In this document: positions 15,720 to 25,800 of the stretch, piece by piece
Layout: every line of letters begins with the position of its first letter
Numbering within the stretch: the first letter of the stretch is position 1
From: a virus
Virus record (IMG/VR): IMGVR_UViG_3300044609_001707
Span: 1 to 33,853 of that record
DNA length: 33,853 bases
Strand: one strand, 5' to 3'
Made by a program: the position numbers and the translations under genes
Notes under the pieces: model-generated
Seen by the model: the letters and a program-made list of their open reading frames with translations, nothing else
Databases searched by the model: none
What the model was told of the DNA's origin: nothing

Positions 15720-15965
15720 TTAGTTGGAATTTAACAAAGTCTTTGCGATGCGAGTGCGCGTCTCTGCGATCTTCGCAAGGCGCTTCTTCAATCGGCTCTC
15801 CTCGATCTTAAGAGCCTTGACATAATCAATATGCTTCTCTAACGCGTCTGCAAGTTTGTCAGCATCGACTTCTTCTGCCTTGACGTCCTCAACGTCTTTC
15901 ATATTTCCAAACTTGCTTGCCTCGTCGAGGATCATCTTCTTTAAAATTTTAGTCGTAAGTTTCAT
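15720..15965 (-). CDS. Small helical prohead-core-like protein
   Basis: 81 residues. The ATG at 15965 is preferred over one two codons upstream (15971), because GGAG (15973-15976) is seven bases from the former but only one from the latter. The N-terminus MKLTTKILKKMILDEASKFG is a basic/hydrophobic helix ending in LDE|A, a pattern like T4 capsid-targeting leaders with their protease site. The rest is acidic, then strongly Lys/Arg-rich and helical, with the coiled-coil look of T4 core proteins such as gp67/gp68. The gene lies between the protease region and the paralogue pair. A role as a prohead core or internal protein is inferred from position and leader. No family is recognised. Confidence 0.65.
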   Translation of the reverse strand: MKLTTKILKKMILDEASKFGNMKDVEDVKAEEVDADKLADALEKHIDYVKALKIEESRLKKRLAKIAETRTRIAKTLLNSN

Positions 15966-16012
15966 ACACATTCTCCAGTTGTTTGAAGTAACATTTTTCT
16001 AAATATGTATGA

Positions 16013-16516
16013 TTATGACAATTTCCTCTTGGGAACGTCCATAAAAGCAAGATTTGCCCACTTTGAAGCAACATCTTCACCAAAAACCTGTTCAGGTGAA
16101 CCATTGAAGTGTTCAACTTGAGACACTCGAGAAGAATTACCGCTTGATGATGCCCCGCCTGAATCACCGTTTGACATCATCTTAGGAAGTGTCGTCATCG
16201 CGGTGTCGGCAAGTATGTCAGCCATCAATGCATTTCCGCGTGATTCCTGTTTGATTGCCTCCACCAAAGTAGAGGAATATCTTCCTTTGTCATGTTGTCC
16301 AATCGGAGTGTCCAACGCAGAATTTCTAGGCCTCGCCATGGAGTTTGAAACACCCTCACGTTTAATCTGCTTGCCTTCAGAAAATTGAGAATAATTGTTT
16401 CCTGTAGATACAGGTAGCACAGGACCAGAGGCGCCAAGACCCTCCTGAAGTATCTCAACGAGACATTCCTTCACCATAGACTTGAGCTGTGATCTCGTCA
16501 ACTTTACGCCATTCAT
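16013..16516 (-). CDS. Head-region protein with a leader-like N-terminus
   Basis: 167 residues, with GGGAG before the ATG. The N-terminus MNGVKLTRSQLKSMVKECLV, continued by EILQEGLGAS, forms a hydrophobic/charged helix ending in LQE|G (Glu25). This is much like the leaders of the neighbouring 81-residue and 108-residue proteins. The remainder is Ser/Asn/Gly-rich with a helical stretch, STLVEAIKQESRGNALMADI, that carries a further Glu-Ser site. The C-terminus ends in a basic RKLS. It is directly downstream of the protease gene (19-base gap). These features suit a prohead core or internal protein processed by the protease. This is inference; the family is not recognised. Confidence 0.65.
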   Translation of the reverse strand: MNGVKLTRSQLKSMVKECLVEILQEGLGASGPVLPVSTGNNYSQFSEGKQIKREGVSNSMARPRNSALDTPIGQHDKGRYSSTLVEAIKQESRGNALMADILADTAMTTLPKMMSNGDSGGASSSGNSSRVSQVEHFNGSPEQVFGEDVASKWANLAFMDVPKRKLS

Positions 16517-16535
16517 TTACAATCTCCCACCTGTA

Positions 16536-17189
16536 TCATCTTCCATAAGAAAGGATGTCGTTAAGAACCCTATCAATCCTGTCACTCTTGTTAAAAATCT
16601 TCCTCAATTCTGCATCTGCAATCCTCTTTCCTTCTGGAATCATGAATGCACCAGGAGTTGATGGTTCTGAAACATAGTCCCAACAGATCAATTGAAAGTC
16701 ATCCTGCACAATGTGATAATCACCTTGCTTTTTAGTAGAACCAACTCCTCTTGATGAAATACCCAATTTTACGCCACTCTCAATCAAAGACTGAAGTATC
16801 TTACCAGAAGGAGTGTCCAAGACCTCTGCGGTGCCATAAACAACACCGTTTTCCATGTAAGCTTCACGTATGATGTGAGATACATTCTTTAAATTAACAA
16901 CAGACGAATCAGGGTGATCGAGTTCACCTAAGGCACGATTTTCAATGATGAACTTCTGGTAATTTCTGACCTCACGCTCCAATAACTGAATGGGATAGAT
17001 ACGACCATTCTGGTTCAACGTATCGGCCTTCTGCAGAATTCCTTTCATCATGACTTTCTTTACCGCAGGAGATTCAACCTTATTTCCAAAGGAATCTTCA
17101 ACGATTGTTGCCGGCTTAACAACCTCTGTCACAATCTTGTATTCAAAGACATCATACGTATCTAAAAGACGCTTCTCATTTAACAACAT
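16536..17189 (-). CDS. 21: Prohead maturation protease, T4 gp21-like
   Basis: 217 residues with GAGGAG before the ATG. It is the serine protease that cuts scaffold, capsid and internal proteins during head maturation. The N-terminal part includes GRIYP, common in phage prohead proteases. The catalytic His is in ELDHPDS (His92) and the catalytic Ser in GISSRG (Ser145 or Ser146), followed by GVGS. Length matches T4 gp21 (212 residues). The gene lies between the 285-residue gene and the small core-like genes, in the T4 order portal-core-protease-scaffold-capsid. Candidate substrates in this window carry hydrophobic-x-Glu sites, often followed by Ser. Confidence 0.9.
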   Translation of the reverse strand: MLLNEKRLLDTYDVFEYKIVTEVVKPATIVEDSFGNKVESPAVKKVMMKGILQKADTLNQNGRIYPIQLLEREVRNYQKFIIENRALGELDHPDSSVVNLKNVSHIIREAYMENGVVYGTAEVLDTPSGKILQSLIESGVKLGISSRGVGSTKKQGDYHIVQDDFQLICWDYVSEPSTPGAFMIPEGKRIADAELRKIFNKSDRIDRVLNDILSYGR

Positions 17190-17192
17190 GAC

Positions 17193-18050
17193 TCACTCCT
17201 CGCTGTCAAGCTCTGAATTTAACTTTGTGTACAACATGAACCGTGTCACCGTGTCGTCGTCTACAACTTCAACATTTTCGGCCATGAGACGCGATTTTGT
17301 CTGAAGTAACTTGTCAACAACGTACTTGTCTGATGAACCTTCATATAATGATATCTTCTTTAACAATCCATCTTTCACTTCTGACAATCTACGTCGTATG
17401 ATTGTTGGATCACTATTTGTTGTAGAAAACACATATGCCTTTAACAAACCTTTCTGACTTTCGTCCAGGACACCCATGTATTTTTCATTCAATTTCTTGG
17501 TCATAACTTTCATTAACAAACGAGACATACCGTTTGATTCTTCGTTTAATAGTTGATCATCAGCTTCTACTTTTTCTGAAACCAACCAATTAGTCAATTG
17601 ATCTTCATACGTAGCTAACCTTGCAATGTCCTTGTCACGACTAGGAGCACGCCAATTATTCAACAAAGTCTGAACAGTTGCATACATCTTATATTCATTG
17701 ATTTGTTGATCATAGAAATTATCATCTCGCAAAGCATGATTAATATGTTTTATCAATAACGACTTTTCTCGATCAAGCGTTGTCATGTCGTAAGAACAGG
17801 CGGCTTCCTTTGCTTCTCCTATGATTGAAGACGCAACCATGGGAGAACTCACTGTCGTCTTGATCAAAGAATTGATCAACCTGAATTCTCTGTGTAATTC
17901 AGTCCCTGGTTTGAAGTGTCTCTTTAGAATCCTTAAAGCAGTTGCAGATCTTTTCTGGTCTCCTTCAACTAAGGCGTTTGAAATAGTCCTTACAAGGAAT
18001 TCATACAAAAGACCTGCATTTCTTTTTTTATTGTGTGTCTTGTTACTCAT
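17193..18050 (-). CDS. Conserved phage protein between portal and protease
   Basis: 285 residues, starting within the portal stop (ATGA, four-base overlap), so it is translationally coupled to the portal. It occupies the place of T4 genes 67 and 68, which encode prohead core proteins, but it is longer and I see no clear similarity to them. The N-terminus (basic, then GLLYEFLVRTISNALVEGD) and the whole chain look helical. ALRILKRHFKPGTELHREFRL is a distinct segment that I recall from uncharacterised proteins at the same place in other phages. It contains a few candidate Glu-Ser sites, such as LDE|S. A head-assembly or core role is inferred from position. Confidence 0.65.
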   Translation of the reverse strand: MSNKTHNKKRNAGLLYEFLVRTISNALVEGDQKRSATALRILKRHFKPGTELHREFRLINSLIKTTVSSPMVASSIIGEAKEAACSYDMTTLDREKSLLIKHINHALRDDNFYDQQINEYKMYATVQTLLNNWRAPSRDKDIARLATYEDQLTNWLVSEKVEADDQLLNEESNGMSRLLMKVMTKKLNEKYMGVLDESQKGLLKAYVFSTTNSDPTIIRRRLSEVKDGLLKKISLYEGSSDKYVVDKLLQTKSRLMAENVEVVDDDTVTRFMLYTKLNSELDSEE

Positions 18051-20068
18051 GACTCATCACCTTCATCAATGATAAATACGCTCTCGTCAGATTCTTTCAA
18101 TAACCCGCCTCGCGACAATCCATGTTTTTGTTTCCATTTATTCAAAGCAGACAACACGTCATGTGGTAGGTTTGTCCTTGTTGGGCGTTCGTTCTTGGAT
18201 TCAAATTTTATGACATCATCGGTCATGGTCCTCATTCCGGTCACGTCCTTGGCGTAACGATTGTTAGGACTCAACATTTCGGCAAAGTCAGGCGTGTGAT
18301 CTATCTTATGTTTACGACGCTTACTATTTCTCTTGTTCCGAGCAACGTGATTCTGCTTGACGGCAGGTCTTCTTCTTTCATCTAAAAGAGATTCTCTTAA
18401 AGAAGATCTGATCTTAACTGGGGAGTCTAGTTCTTTTAACGAATATTGAGTTCCGGTGAAATCATCATAGTCCTCCCCAGAGGTAAGGAGTTCAACACCT
18501 GGCTCTGCATCCTCCAACGGCTCATCACTTGCATTTTCTTCAGGAGGAGCTTCCTCTCCTCCACCCATGTCACCACCCATGTCACCACCCAAGTCATCTC
18601 CGCCACCACCAAACAAATCTCCTCCACCGCCACCCATATCATCACCACCTGCGCCGGCGGCTTCAATGTCCTGATCTGTTATCTTATCCTTCTTACGACC
18701 ATCATCAATTTCATTGCATTCGTCATCATTCAGACCCCAGATTTCTTTACGAATGAAATTCTTGTTTACATAACCCTCGGGTGCTGAACCGGCAATCTCA
18801 AACTTTGCACGCCACAATTCCAATTTTTGCTGTTGCGCCACTGTAGACGGATTTGACAATCTCAACGTAAAATTCTGCAGATCGTCACCATCAAACCCAT
18901 GAGCATACAAGTGTATGATTGCCAACTTGTTTAACTCTGACAAAAGAACTCTTTGTATCACGTTAATCGTGCGAGAAAATCTGATGTCTTCTTGAGCAAG
19001 TGTTGCCTTGCTTGATAACATCTCATCATATCCCAAGTAAGCACGTGGTATCTTTAATGCGGCAAACAATTTCTTTTGTATGTATGCAACGTCTTCAACC
19101 GCAGCTGCGTTTTGTCCACCTGCCAAAGTTTCAATTCGAGTTCCGGTTTCAGTTCCTCTGACGGGAATGAAATAATCTTCGTCAACAGACATTGGATTGT
19201 AGCGTAAATCTACTCTGCCCGAGTTTCTATCAATTACCTGATTTGACCTTAGATTTTTACGTTGTTCTTCAACGTATAATGGAATGTCAGCAGCAGGAAT
19301 ATTCGCAACATCAATGTAAAAAACTCTTCTTTCAGGCGCACGTACGACTCGATACACAAGCATCGCATCTTCAATGAGAATTAATTGCCTCCAGATTCTA
19401 CGTGCAGCCTCAATTACAGATGAACCGTAAGGCAAGAACATGTCATTACCCAACAATCTAAAGTGACTGATTTCCCAATTCTCTAAAACCCTGTTACCCA
19501 AAGTTACCCAACGGAACCTGACGGCAAAGGGATCTTCCCTATCGTAATTCTCCTCACGTTCAATTTCATTTACTGGTACGGGAAAGGCTGAAACAACACC
19601 GTATTCGGGATGTACGTCATTATAAAGAAAAAAGTCACCATACTTAACAAGGTTTCTTGCCCACGATCTAAGGTTGAATTCTGTGTTTAACGTGTTATAG
19701 AAAAGGTCTTCAAGTATTTCTTTGATCTTTTCATTGTCAGAATATATGTGAAGCACCCGACCTTTTTCATCCTGTGAGCAGGCTTCATCTGCGTAAATGT
19801 CCAACGCAGCCGCGATTTCCGGTGTGTACTCCATCTCCTGGAAATCTTGATATCTCATCAAGCGTTCAGAAAGGTTGTATGCATTTGCCGTTATGGTAGC
19901 GTAAGTTGGTGCAATTGACTTTTGAAAAAGCAGTGCACCTGAAGATTTTGTTCTATCAGCAACCGCGATAGCAGTGTCAATAGTTCTAATTTTCTTTTTG
20001 ACTATAGGACCACTTTTGAAGAGTGTGCTGAGTCTTTTGAATAGAGATTGATCTGTTTTTTTTGCCAT
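18047..20068 (-). CDS. 20: Portal protein, T4 gp20-like
   Basis: 673 residues. It forms the dodecameric portal through which DNA is packaged and to which the neck attaches. Typical regions are YTPEIAAALDIYADEAC (81-97), FYNTLNTEFNLRSWARNLVKYGD (123-145), RAPERRVFYIDV (243-253) and the tunnel/crown part around EDVAYIQKKLFAALKIPRAYLGYDE (325-349). The chain is longer than T4 gp20 (524). Past about residue 465 it has a Gly/Asp-rich low-complexity linker (472-504) and an acidic stretch. It ends with a basic tail with KRNSKRRKHK and a final LLKE|SDES. The extension may be flexible inside the prohead and could be trimmed by the protease after Glu659. The start has a weak ribosome binding site (AGGCAGG). 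Confidence 0.92.
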   Translation of the reverse strand: MAKKTDQSLFKRLSTLFKSGPIVKKKIRTIDTAIAVADRTKSSGALLFQKSIAPTYATITANAYNLSERLMRYQDFQEMEYTPEIAAALDIYADEACSQDEKGRVLHIYSDNEKIKEILEDLFYNTLNTEFNLRSWARNLVKYGDFFLYNDVHPEYGVVSAFPVPVNEIEREENYDREDPFAVRFRWVTLGNRVLENWEISHFRLLGNDMFLPYGSSVIEAARRIWRQLILIEDAMLVYRVVRAPERRVFYIDVANIPAADIPLYVEEQRKNLRSNQVIDRNSGRVDLRYNPMSVDEDYFIPVRGTETGTRIETLAGGQNAAAVEDVAYIQKKLFAALKIPRAYLGYDEMLSSKATLAQEDIRFSRTINVIQRVLLSELNKLAIIHLYAHGFDGDDLQNFTLRLSNPSTVAQQQKLELWRAKFEIAGSAPEGYVNKNFIRKEIWGLNDDECNEIDDGRKKDKITDQDIEAAGAGGDDMGGGGGDLFGGGGDDLGGDMGGDMGGGEEAPPEENASDEPLEDAEPGVELLTSGEDYDDFTGTQYSLKELDSPVKIRSSLRESLLDERRRPAVKQNHVARNKRNSKRRKHKIDHTPDFAEMLSPNNRYAKDVTGMRTMTDDVIKFESKNERPTRTNLPHDVLSALNKWKQKHGLSRGGLLKESDESVFIIDEGDES

Positions 20069-20150
20069 AATAAATGCCTGCCTATTTGTGAGACAAGGCT
20101 CAACTTCAATTTAATTTGTTATTTGTTTCGGTATAGGAATTACATGAGTT

Positions 20151-20477
20151 TCATTTTTTTTTAGCTTTAGGATTTACTGACTGATATACGATTTCTGTTC
20201 GTGGTGGACGATCAAGATATTGTTCTGGTGATTTTACAATCATATTTATTGTGTCTTGAAGACGTGCCAGGTCATCAACTAGGGCATTGGTTACGTTAAT
20301 TCCTGCTTGATTTTGAAATTTATTTATTGCATCTACAAGATCTGCAATTCCAGATTTCATCTGCGTCTCTTTTCTTAATTGTTCAGCGTCTACTGAAGAT
20401 TTTTCTTCAAGAATTGCACGATTAATTTCTTCTGCTATGATTGACCTGAGTCTTGCAAATGTTATCTTGTGTGTCAT
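20151..20477 (-). CDS. Small helical protein with a leader-like N-terminus
   Basis: 108 residues, with AAGAGG before the ATG. The N-terminus FARLRSIIAEEINRAILEEK (7-26) is an amphipathic helix with hydrophobic-x-Glu sites (IAE, LEE), like the leaders of the other small head-region proteins. The remainder is helical (SGIADLVDAINKF, LVDDLARLQDTINMIVKS) and ends in a polybasic PKAKKK. It lies between terminase and portal, where T4 has head and neck genes. Suggested role: a prohead core or packaged protein, or a small partner of the terminase. Neither is proven. The family is not recognised. Confidence 0.6.
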   Translation of the reverse strand: MTHKITFARLRSIIAEEINRAILEEKSSVDAEQLRKETQMKSGIADLVDAINKFQNQAGINVTNALVDDLARLQDTINMIVKSPEQYLDRPPRTEIVYQSVNPKAKKK

Positions 20478-20514
20478 ATTACACCTCTTACGTATGATTA
20501 AATATAGTGACTTT

Positions 20515-22128
20515 TCACCTAAGCAGCCAGTTAAAATCTATTCCGCTTGAATTTTTTACGAGCGATGGATCGCGAGGTTTTCCTACGTTGTAAGGAGTAA
20601 ACCCGTGTATGTTAGGATTTACCAACGGTTTAACAGAATCAATGTCACCTGGGATTGATGAAATATCACGTCTATCAATACCTGTAGCCTTTAACATTGC
20701 CATTGCAACTTCTCTACCTTGTTCACTTACTGCAGATGTACCATTTGTGAGCCAAGTACCAATTGCTAAAGAAAGAATGAGATCGTCGTGAGCGTCCCTT
20801 GACGCTTGTGCCTTAGACCCGTTCCAAATGAATGCCTGCATTTGATCATAGGTTCTTTGAGAGTAAATTTTGATAACCCTGTTACGAATTACTTCCTCTA
20901 ATTTACCCAGGATTTGTGGTCGTGTATTTCCTTGTGTTTCAAATCCAGGAACAATGTCATTATCAGTTGGTTGGTATTCCCAAGGATCACCTGTTGTTGA
21001 CCGATACCATAACCTTCTGTATCCTGAATCTCGTAATTTTACGCAAGTGAAATAACCAAAAGTATTGCGTTCTGGACATAACAACGCGGTGTTATATGCT
21101 TTTCCATATTCCAAAAGCAGATCTGCAAACTTGTCTGGAGGTATCTTTCCCATGTACTCTGCAACAACTTCAAGGTTATATGCATCTATTACGTGAAATG
21201 CAGAAAAGTCTGCGCCATCTCCTCTTGCAACATCTGCAGAAATGACATACTTTCTACCAGGTTCTGGATCAGACCAGATCCACACTCCGTGTGCAGGACC
21301 CTCTTTCTTTTTGGGTTGTATCAACATAGACCTGAGATATTCCATCTCAGAATCTTGCAAGAAGGTATCACCTGAAGACAAGAAGTCACACAAAAACTCT
21401 TGAGCAACCTTACGCTTAGGTAGGTTTTTTGTTTCTTTGTCAAACCACTCCTGATCATGTTCAGGATGCACCCACCAGGGAAGATTTATTGTATTGAATT
21501 CATTTTGTTGTGAAACTGCGTCTGTCCATAACTTGTAATACATTCCTCCCACACCATTTGGCGTTGAAATGATGATGGCAGAACCACCCGTTGACAACGT
21601 GGGATATAGGCCTGTCCAAATATCTTCAAAGTCTCTAATGAATGCTGCCTCGTCGACGATCAGAAGAGAAAGAGCCTCTGAACGTCCAGCGTCAGGTGAT
21701 GTAGGAATTGCTGTAACCGTAGAGCCATTTGAGAAACGTATCTGTTGTTTGGTACATTCAAAACGCGTCAACAACAACCATTTTGGCAGGCCGTCCAACA
21801 TGGTCTTTACCTTTTTGATAAAGTTCATTGCTGTTTGAAGTTTAGTAGCGATGACAAGGACGTTCTTGTCCTTTTTGAAAATAGAATACCAAACAGAATA
21901 TGCAGCAGTGACCGTTGACAATCCTAACTGTCTGGATTTGAGAACAATGTTAAAACGATTTTCCTCAAATTTTTTGACGCAATCATCCTGAAAAGAATAA
22001 GTTTCAAAAGGAATAAGACCGCGTTTTGGGTGCTGAATCTTTGTATATGTTCTCATGAAATAAACAGGATCGCGGCCACACCTCAGTATTTCCTTGACCT
22101 GTTGTTCTTTGTTCATCCCGCCAGCCAT
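20515..22128 (-). CDS. 17: Terminase large subunit, T4 gp17-like
   Basis: 537 residues. It is the ATP-driven DNA packaging motor with a headful nuclease. The Walker A variant KSRQLGLST (64-72) has the classic SRQ form. Walker B is LLIVDEAAF (155-163, with the catalytic Glu160), and ISTPNG (187-192) is the coupling motif. The RNase H-like nuclease has ISADVARGDGAD (Asp299), CPERN (Glu353) and a late DAHDD. Length is near the family norm (T4 gp17 is 610). No small terminase is seen beside it; T4 has gene 16 adjacent, but here the gene upstream is a 127-residue protein of unknown role that could fill that place. The start follows the upstream stop by three bases (GGGTGATAAATG). Confidence 0.95.
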   Translation of the reverse strand: MAGGMNKEQQVKEILRCGRDPVYFMRTYTKIQHPKRGLIPFETYSFQDDCVKKFEENRFNIVLKSRQLGLSTVTAAYSVWYSIFKKDKNVLVIATKLQTAMNFIKKVKTMLDGLPKWLLLTRFECTKQQIRFSNGSTVTAIPTSPDAGRSEALSLLIVDEAAFIRDFEDIWTGLYPTLSTGGSAIIISTPNGVGGMYYKLWTDAVSQQNEFNTINLPWWVHPEHDQEWFDKETKNLPKRKVAQEFLCDFLSSGDTFLQDSEMEYLRSMLIQPKKKEGPAHGVWIWSDPEPGRKYVISADVARGDGADFSAFHVIDAYNLEVVAEYMGKIPPDKFADLLLEYGKAYNTALLCPERNTFGYFTCVKLRDSGYRRLWYRSTTGDPWEYQPTDNDIVPGFETQGNTRPQILGKLEEVIRNRVIKIYSQRTYDQMQAFIWNGSKAQASRDAHDDLILSLAIGTWLTNGTSAVSEQGREVAMAMLKATGIDRRDISSIPGDIDSVKPLVNPNIHGFTPYNVGKPRDPSLVKNSSGIDFNWLLR

Positions 22129-22131
22129 TTA

Positions 22132-22515
22132 TCACCCAATTTCGTATATCGTCTTACGCCTATAACATGCAGTTCTTTTTGGATTGTGAACTCCAAATCC
22201 TACTATTTCAAGTGACTCATTTGATGAAACTTGTTTTGTTGTCAATGATCTATCGGAAATTTGCTTATACGTTGCCTTTACTTTTGAAAGTACTTCATTC
22301 ATAAGGGAGATTGATTCTTCAGAACATGCACGTTTGGTGACGATCATCTCTTTTTCTGTACCAAAATTCACCATCATCCCACATGTGACAATGAGCTTGT
22401 TACCGTGCAGGTTAAACTTCACTGAATATCCTGCTGTGGCGGGTGTCGACGAACGACCCCATGATGTGTCCATGGCTTGACCTAATGCGTTGTAATCAAC
22501 ATCAACGTTTGGCAT
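22132..22515 (-). CDS. Unrecognised small protein directly before the large terminase
   Basis: 127 residues, with AGGAG before the ATG. The middle has a strand pattern YSVKFNLHGNKLIVTCGMMVNFG. Next comes a helix SEESISLMNEVLSKVKATYKQI, and then VGFGVHNPKRTACYRRK. This looks like a small alpha/beta fold. By position it could be a small terminase subunit or a neck protein, but I see no helix-turn-helix of the small-terminase type, and I therefore leave the function open. Its stop is three bases before the terminase start, so the two are co-translated. Confidence 0.6.
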   Translation of the reverse strand: MPNVDVDYNALGQAMDTSWGRSSTPATAGYSVKFNLHGNKLIVTCGMMVNFGTEKEMIVTKRACSEESISLMNEVLSKVKATYKQISDRSLTTKQVSSNESLEIVGFGVHNPKRTACYRRKTIYEIG

Positions 22516-22550
22516 AATTGCTTGCTCCTATGCATAATTATCACACATAA

Positions 22551-22862
22551 TTAATCTGCCACAAATTTTATGGACATGGGAGGTCTTTGCTTTAGTTCAT
22601 CATCTATTTGTTCTATAGTTGGTCTCCACCCATCTTTCCAACTTTGACGACGTGAAGCCGCCCATGCAAGAGAACACCTGTGACAACAATTAAATTCTTC
22701 CCAGGCATTTTCATCATCCTTTGATCTCATCAAGGTGCTGCACACAGGACATGATATTGGAACATTGGAATTGAATTCTTTTGGAGTGATCACATAAAAT
22801 TCATCTGGGTGTTGTGATATCCATCGATCGCGTGGATACGACTTTTTGTTCAAATCATTCAT
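22551..22862 (-). CDS. Small zinc-ribbon protein
   Basis: 103 residues from the ATG at 22862; a longer start at 22886 overlaps the recombination gene by 32 bases and lacks a ribosome binding site, whereas 22862 has AAGGGTC and overlaps by eight bases. The core is CPVCSTLMRSK followed by NCCHRCSLAW, giving a four-Cys zinc site typical of zinc ribbons. Trp-rich segments (DAWE-like NAWEEF, SRRQSWKDGW) flank it. Such small proteins in phages may bind nucleic acid or RNA polymerase; this one cannot be assigned further. It is the gene just after the Mre11-Rad50 fusion in the same transcript. Confidence 0.65.
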   Translation of the reverse strand: MNDLNKKSYPRDRWISQHPDEFYVITPKEFNSNVPISCPVCSTLMRSKDDENAWEEFNCCHRCSLAWAASRRQSWKDGWRPTIEQIDDELKQRPPMSIKFVAD

Positions 22863-25800
22863 AAATGACCCTTGAATCTTTTTCATTTTTTGTTATTTCA
22901 ACGACTATGTCAGCGGCGTCCTTCACTCCATCAACGTGTGTGATAACGATGATTGTCTTGAAATATCTCTTCAGGGAAGATAGAAGTCTATTACAGGCTT
23001 CAACGCCAGTGTCATCTAGGGCACCAAACCCTTCGTCAATAATGAACATGTCAGTTTTTGGAAGAGATGAAACATTGATGAGTGCAGCCCTGATTGCAAT
23101 TGAACTGATCATCTTCTCCATTCCAGAACCAAGCTCTATGATTCTTCTTGAATCTCCATAGTTTATATAAACTTCCATTGAATCTGAATCATCGTCAATT
23201 TCAAGTTCAACCGTAAAGTCAACGATACCTGACAATATCTTGTTAATTTCTGCATTGATTGCAGGCATCTGTGATGCAATCACAGCTGTTGGAATTCCTC
23301 TTCTGGAAAAGGCAGTTGTGATCAGTTCATGAACTTTCATCCTTTGAAGAACTGCATCTCGAGAAGATCTTTCGTCATGAAGTTTTTCATTATCCGAATT
23401 AAGTTTTCCTAACTTGCTGGCAAGTTGAAGTTTATCACTGTCAAGTTGTGACAACTTTTTTGTCAAAAAATCTATCTCGGATCTAAGCGAAACAACCTCA
23501 GCGTTTTCATCATTCTTTAACGCCTCTTCCAATTCATTCAAACGAGTCGATGCAGATGCCTGTTGCGCAAAAAGTGATTCAATCATGCTTTCAATTTTAA
23601 ACATATCTGTCTGCTTCTTTGACAGGTCAATTGAAAGGTTGGTATGCATATCATGCAATTTTTGAATCTTGTTTACCTTATCCTGATAGTTTTCCACCCT
23701 TAACGTTTCAAGAGATTCAGACGCCCGTTCAAGCTTCTCTAACGCCTTAACAGTTCTGATCTTTTGATCGTTTATTTTTGTCTTTACTGCATGTGCATCC
23801 TTAATGAACTTGCAAGATGGGAACATGTCGCCACAAGGTACATCATCAAGAATTTTGAGCGATCTTTCCTGTTGCTTTAATGCAACTGATTCCTTCTCAT
23901 GAAGTAACTTGAGTTCTTTCACAGAAGACTCAAGCTGATTGAAAGAATCAAGCTTCTTCTTGAGCACCAGAATATCATTCTCCTCTTTTAGGGAATTAAT
24001 CTGATTAATCTTACCTTTTACTTTTTCTGATTCATCCTGAATGATTCTAAGTGCCTCTTGGCGCTCCCTTAACCTATTGTTGAGGTCGTCCAGTTTGATT
24101 TTTTGTGATTCAACCTGAGAATAGGTGACTGGTGTGAAATCACTGTGCCTTGTGAGCTCAGACTTAAGTTCAGACATCTTTTCCGAAATATCGCGATAAT
24201 CTGTCTTGATGCTTTCAATTTTAGATGCACACTCAACAAGAGAATTGCTGTTCGAAACCTCAAGAGACTTCCAGTCTCTTTCTGGTAGGAGTTTTAGTTG
24301 GGCCTTTGATGTGCTAAGATCCTTGTTGGCAAGTTCGTACATCTTGTCAAAGACATCCAGGTCAAGAAACTTGGACAGAAGGGTCATTCTCTTCGAGGAT
24401 CCGTGCTGGATAAATTGATTTATCTCTCCTTGCGCAGAAAGAGACGTAAGCAAAAAATCCTCTGCGTTTCCAATTAGACGCCTGATGATCTTTTCGGTGT
24501 CGTTTCTCTGCTCACCAGCAAGATCATGTGCCTCACCCTTAGAATCTATCCTGTAAAGATTCAAAGCTGTTGATGCATTAACAACGCCCTTCTTATTTTC
24601 ACTCTTTGTGGTTTGTCTTTCTATGACGTAATCAATACCGTTGACCCTAACTGTTGCCCTAGAGTAACAATATGGCTTACGAACGTTACAAACATAGAGG
24701 TTTTTCATTGGTCCTCTGTCGGTAGTATTGAACAATGAATACATTATTCCACCCACGATAGAAGACTTACCCGCTCTGTTTGAACCAAAAATACCAACAA
24801 TTCCATTCAGGTTGTCAAAGTTTATTTCATTACCTTCGCCGTAAGAAAACAGATTATCAAACTTTAGATTCTTCAGAGACCACTTTGTATTTCTAGTGGA
24901 ATCTTCTGAAGACGCAGCTATCGAAAGATATGACCTTACCTGATCAGTTACCTTTTGCCAGATATCATCAGTGAGTCCGGAAGAAGTGTGATAGTTTCTA
25001 ATCAAAGAAACCAACATCTCGGGTTCACGTAAATCAGTGCGCTGAAGAACCTGCGTTTCAGTTACGATGTTTTCTTTATCTACCTGCTGATCAATCTTAA
25101 ACGTAGTTTCTGAAGCGTGCAACTCCTGCTTCAGTCGGGAAGTAAGGCCCTGAACATCATGCTGACTTATATGAGACAAGCTTTTGATTCTGAAGCGAGA
25201 GCCGTGAGGAAAATCGCTAGCAAGATCAAATGTATCATCAACCGAACCAGACCATTCCAGGGTGACAAATGGCTTTAAGTTGGGCAAGGAATGATACTCA
25301 ACGTCCCAATCTGAATGGGAACGTATGTCCCAGATTAGAAATCCATGATCAAGTTCCTCTGCGTAATTTTGCTGAATTAAAGTTCCAGGATAAGCCATCG
25401 TAGGCTTGTAGTTCTTGTATGTCAGGAACTGACGTTTATGAATGTCACCCAGGAGAGTGATATCATAATCCTTAAAAAAGGAAACACCGATTCCGTCCTC
25501 GATGGCCCAGTCAGCCTCTGTCTTGCTACCCAAGACGGAACCGTGATAACATGCAATGTTAAATTCACCGGGTACGGGGGTTACCTTATCCCAACCTTCT
25601 TCATCAAAAAGAGAAAAAACACAAAAATTATATCCAGGTGCAAACTGATAAACACCACTCTTTTTGTAAAGATGTATGTCTGGATTTGCTAAGGCATCAA
25701 CGATTGGCGAGACCGCGTCCTGACGGGACATGTTGACAAGATTTCCATCATGATTTCCTAAAATCATGTGAACAGGTGCAACCTTGACCATTTCTGTCAA

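Noticed and set aside
18560-18640. Short direct repeats (CCACCCATGTCA-type), considered as a CRISPR or regulatory array
   Set aside because: They encode the Gly-Gly-Asp-Met linker of the portal in frame; unit length is about 12 bases with no spacers.
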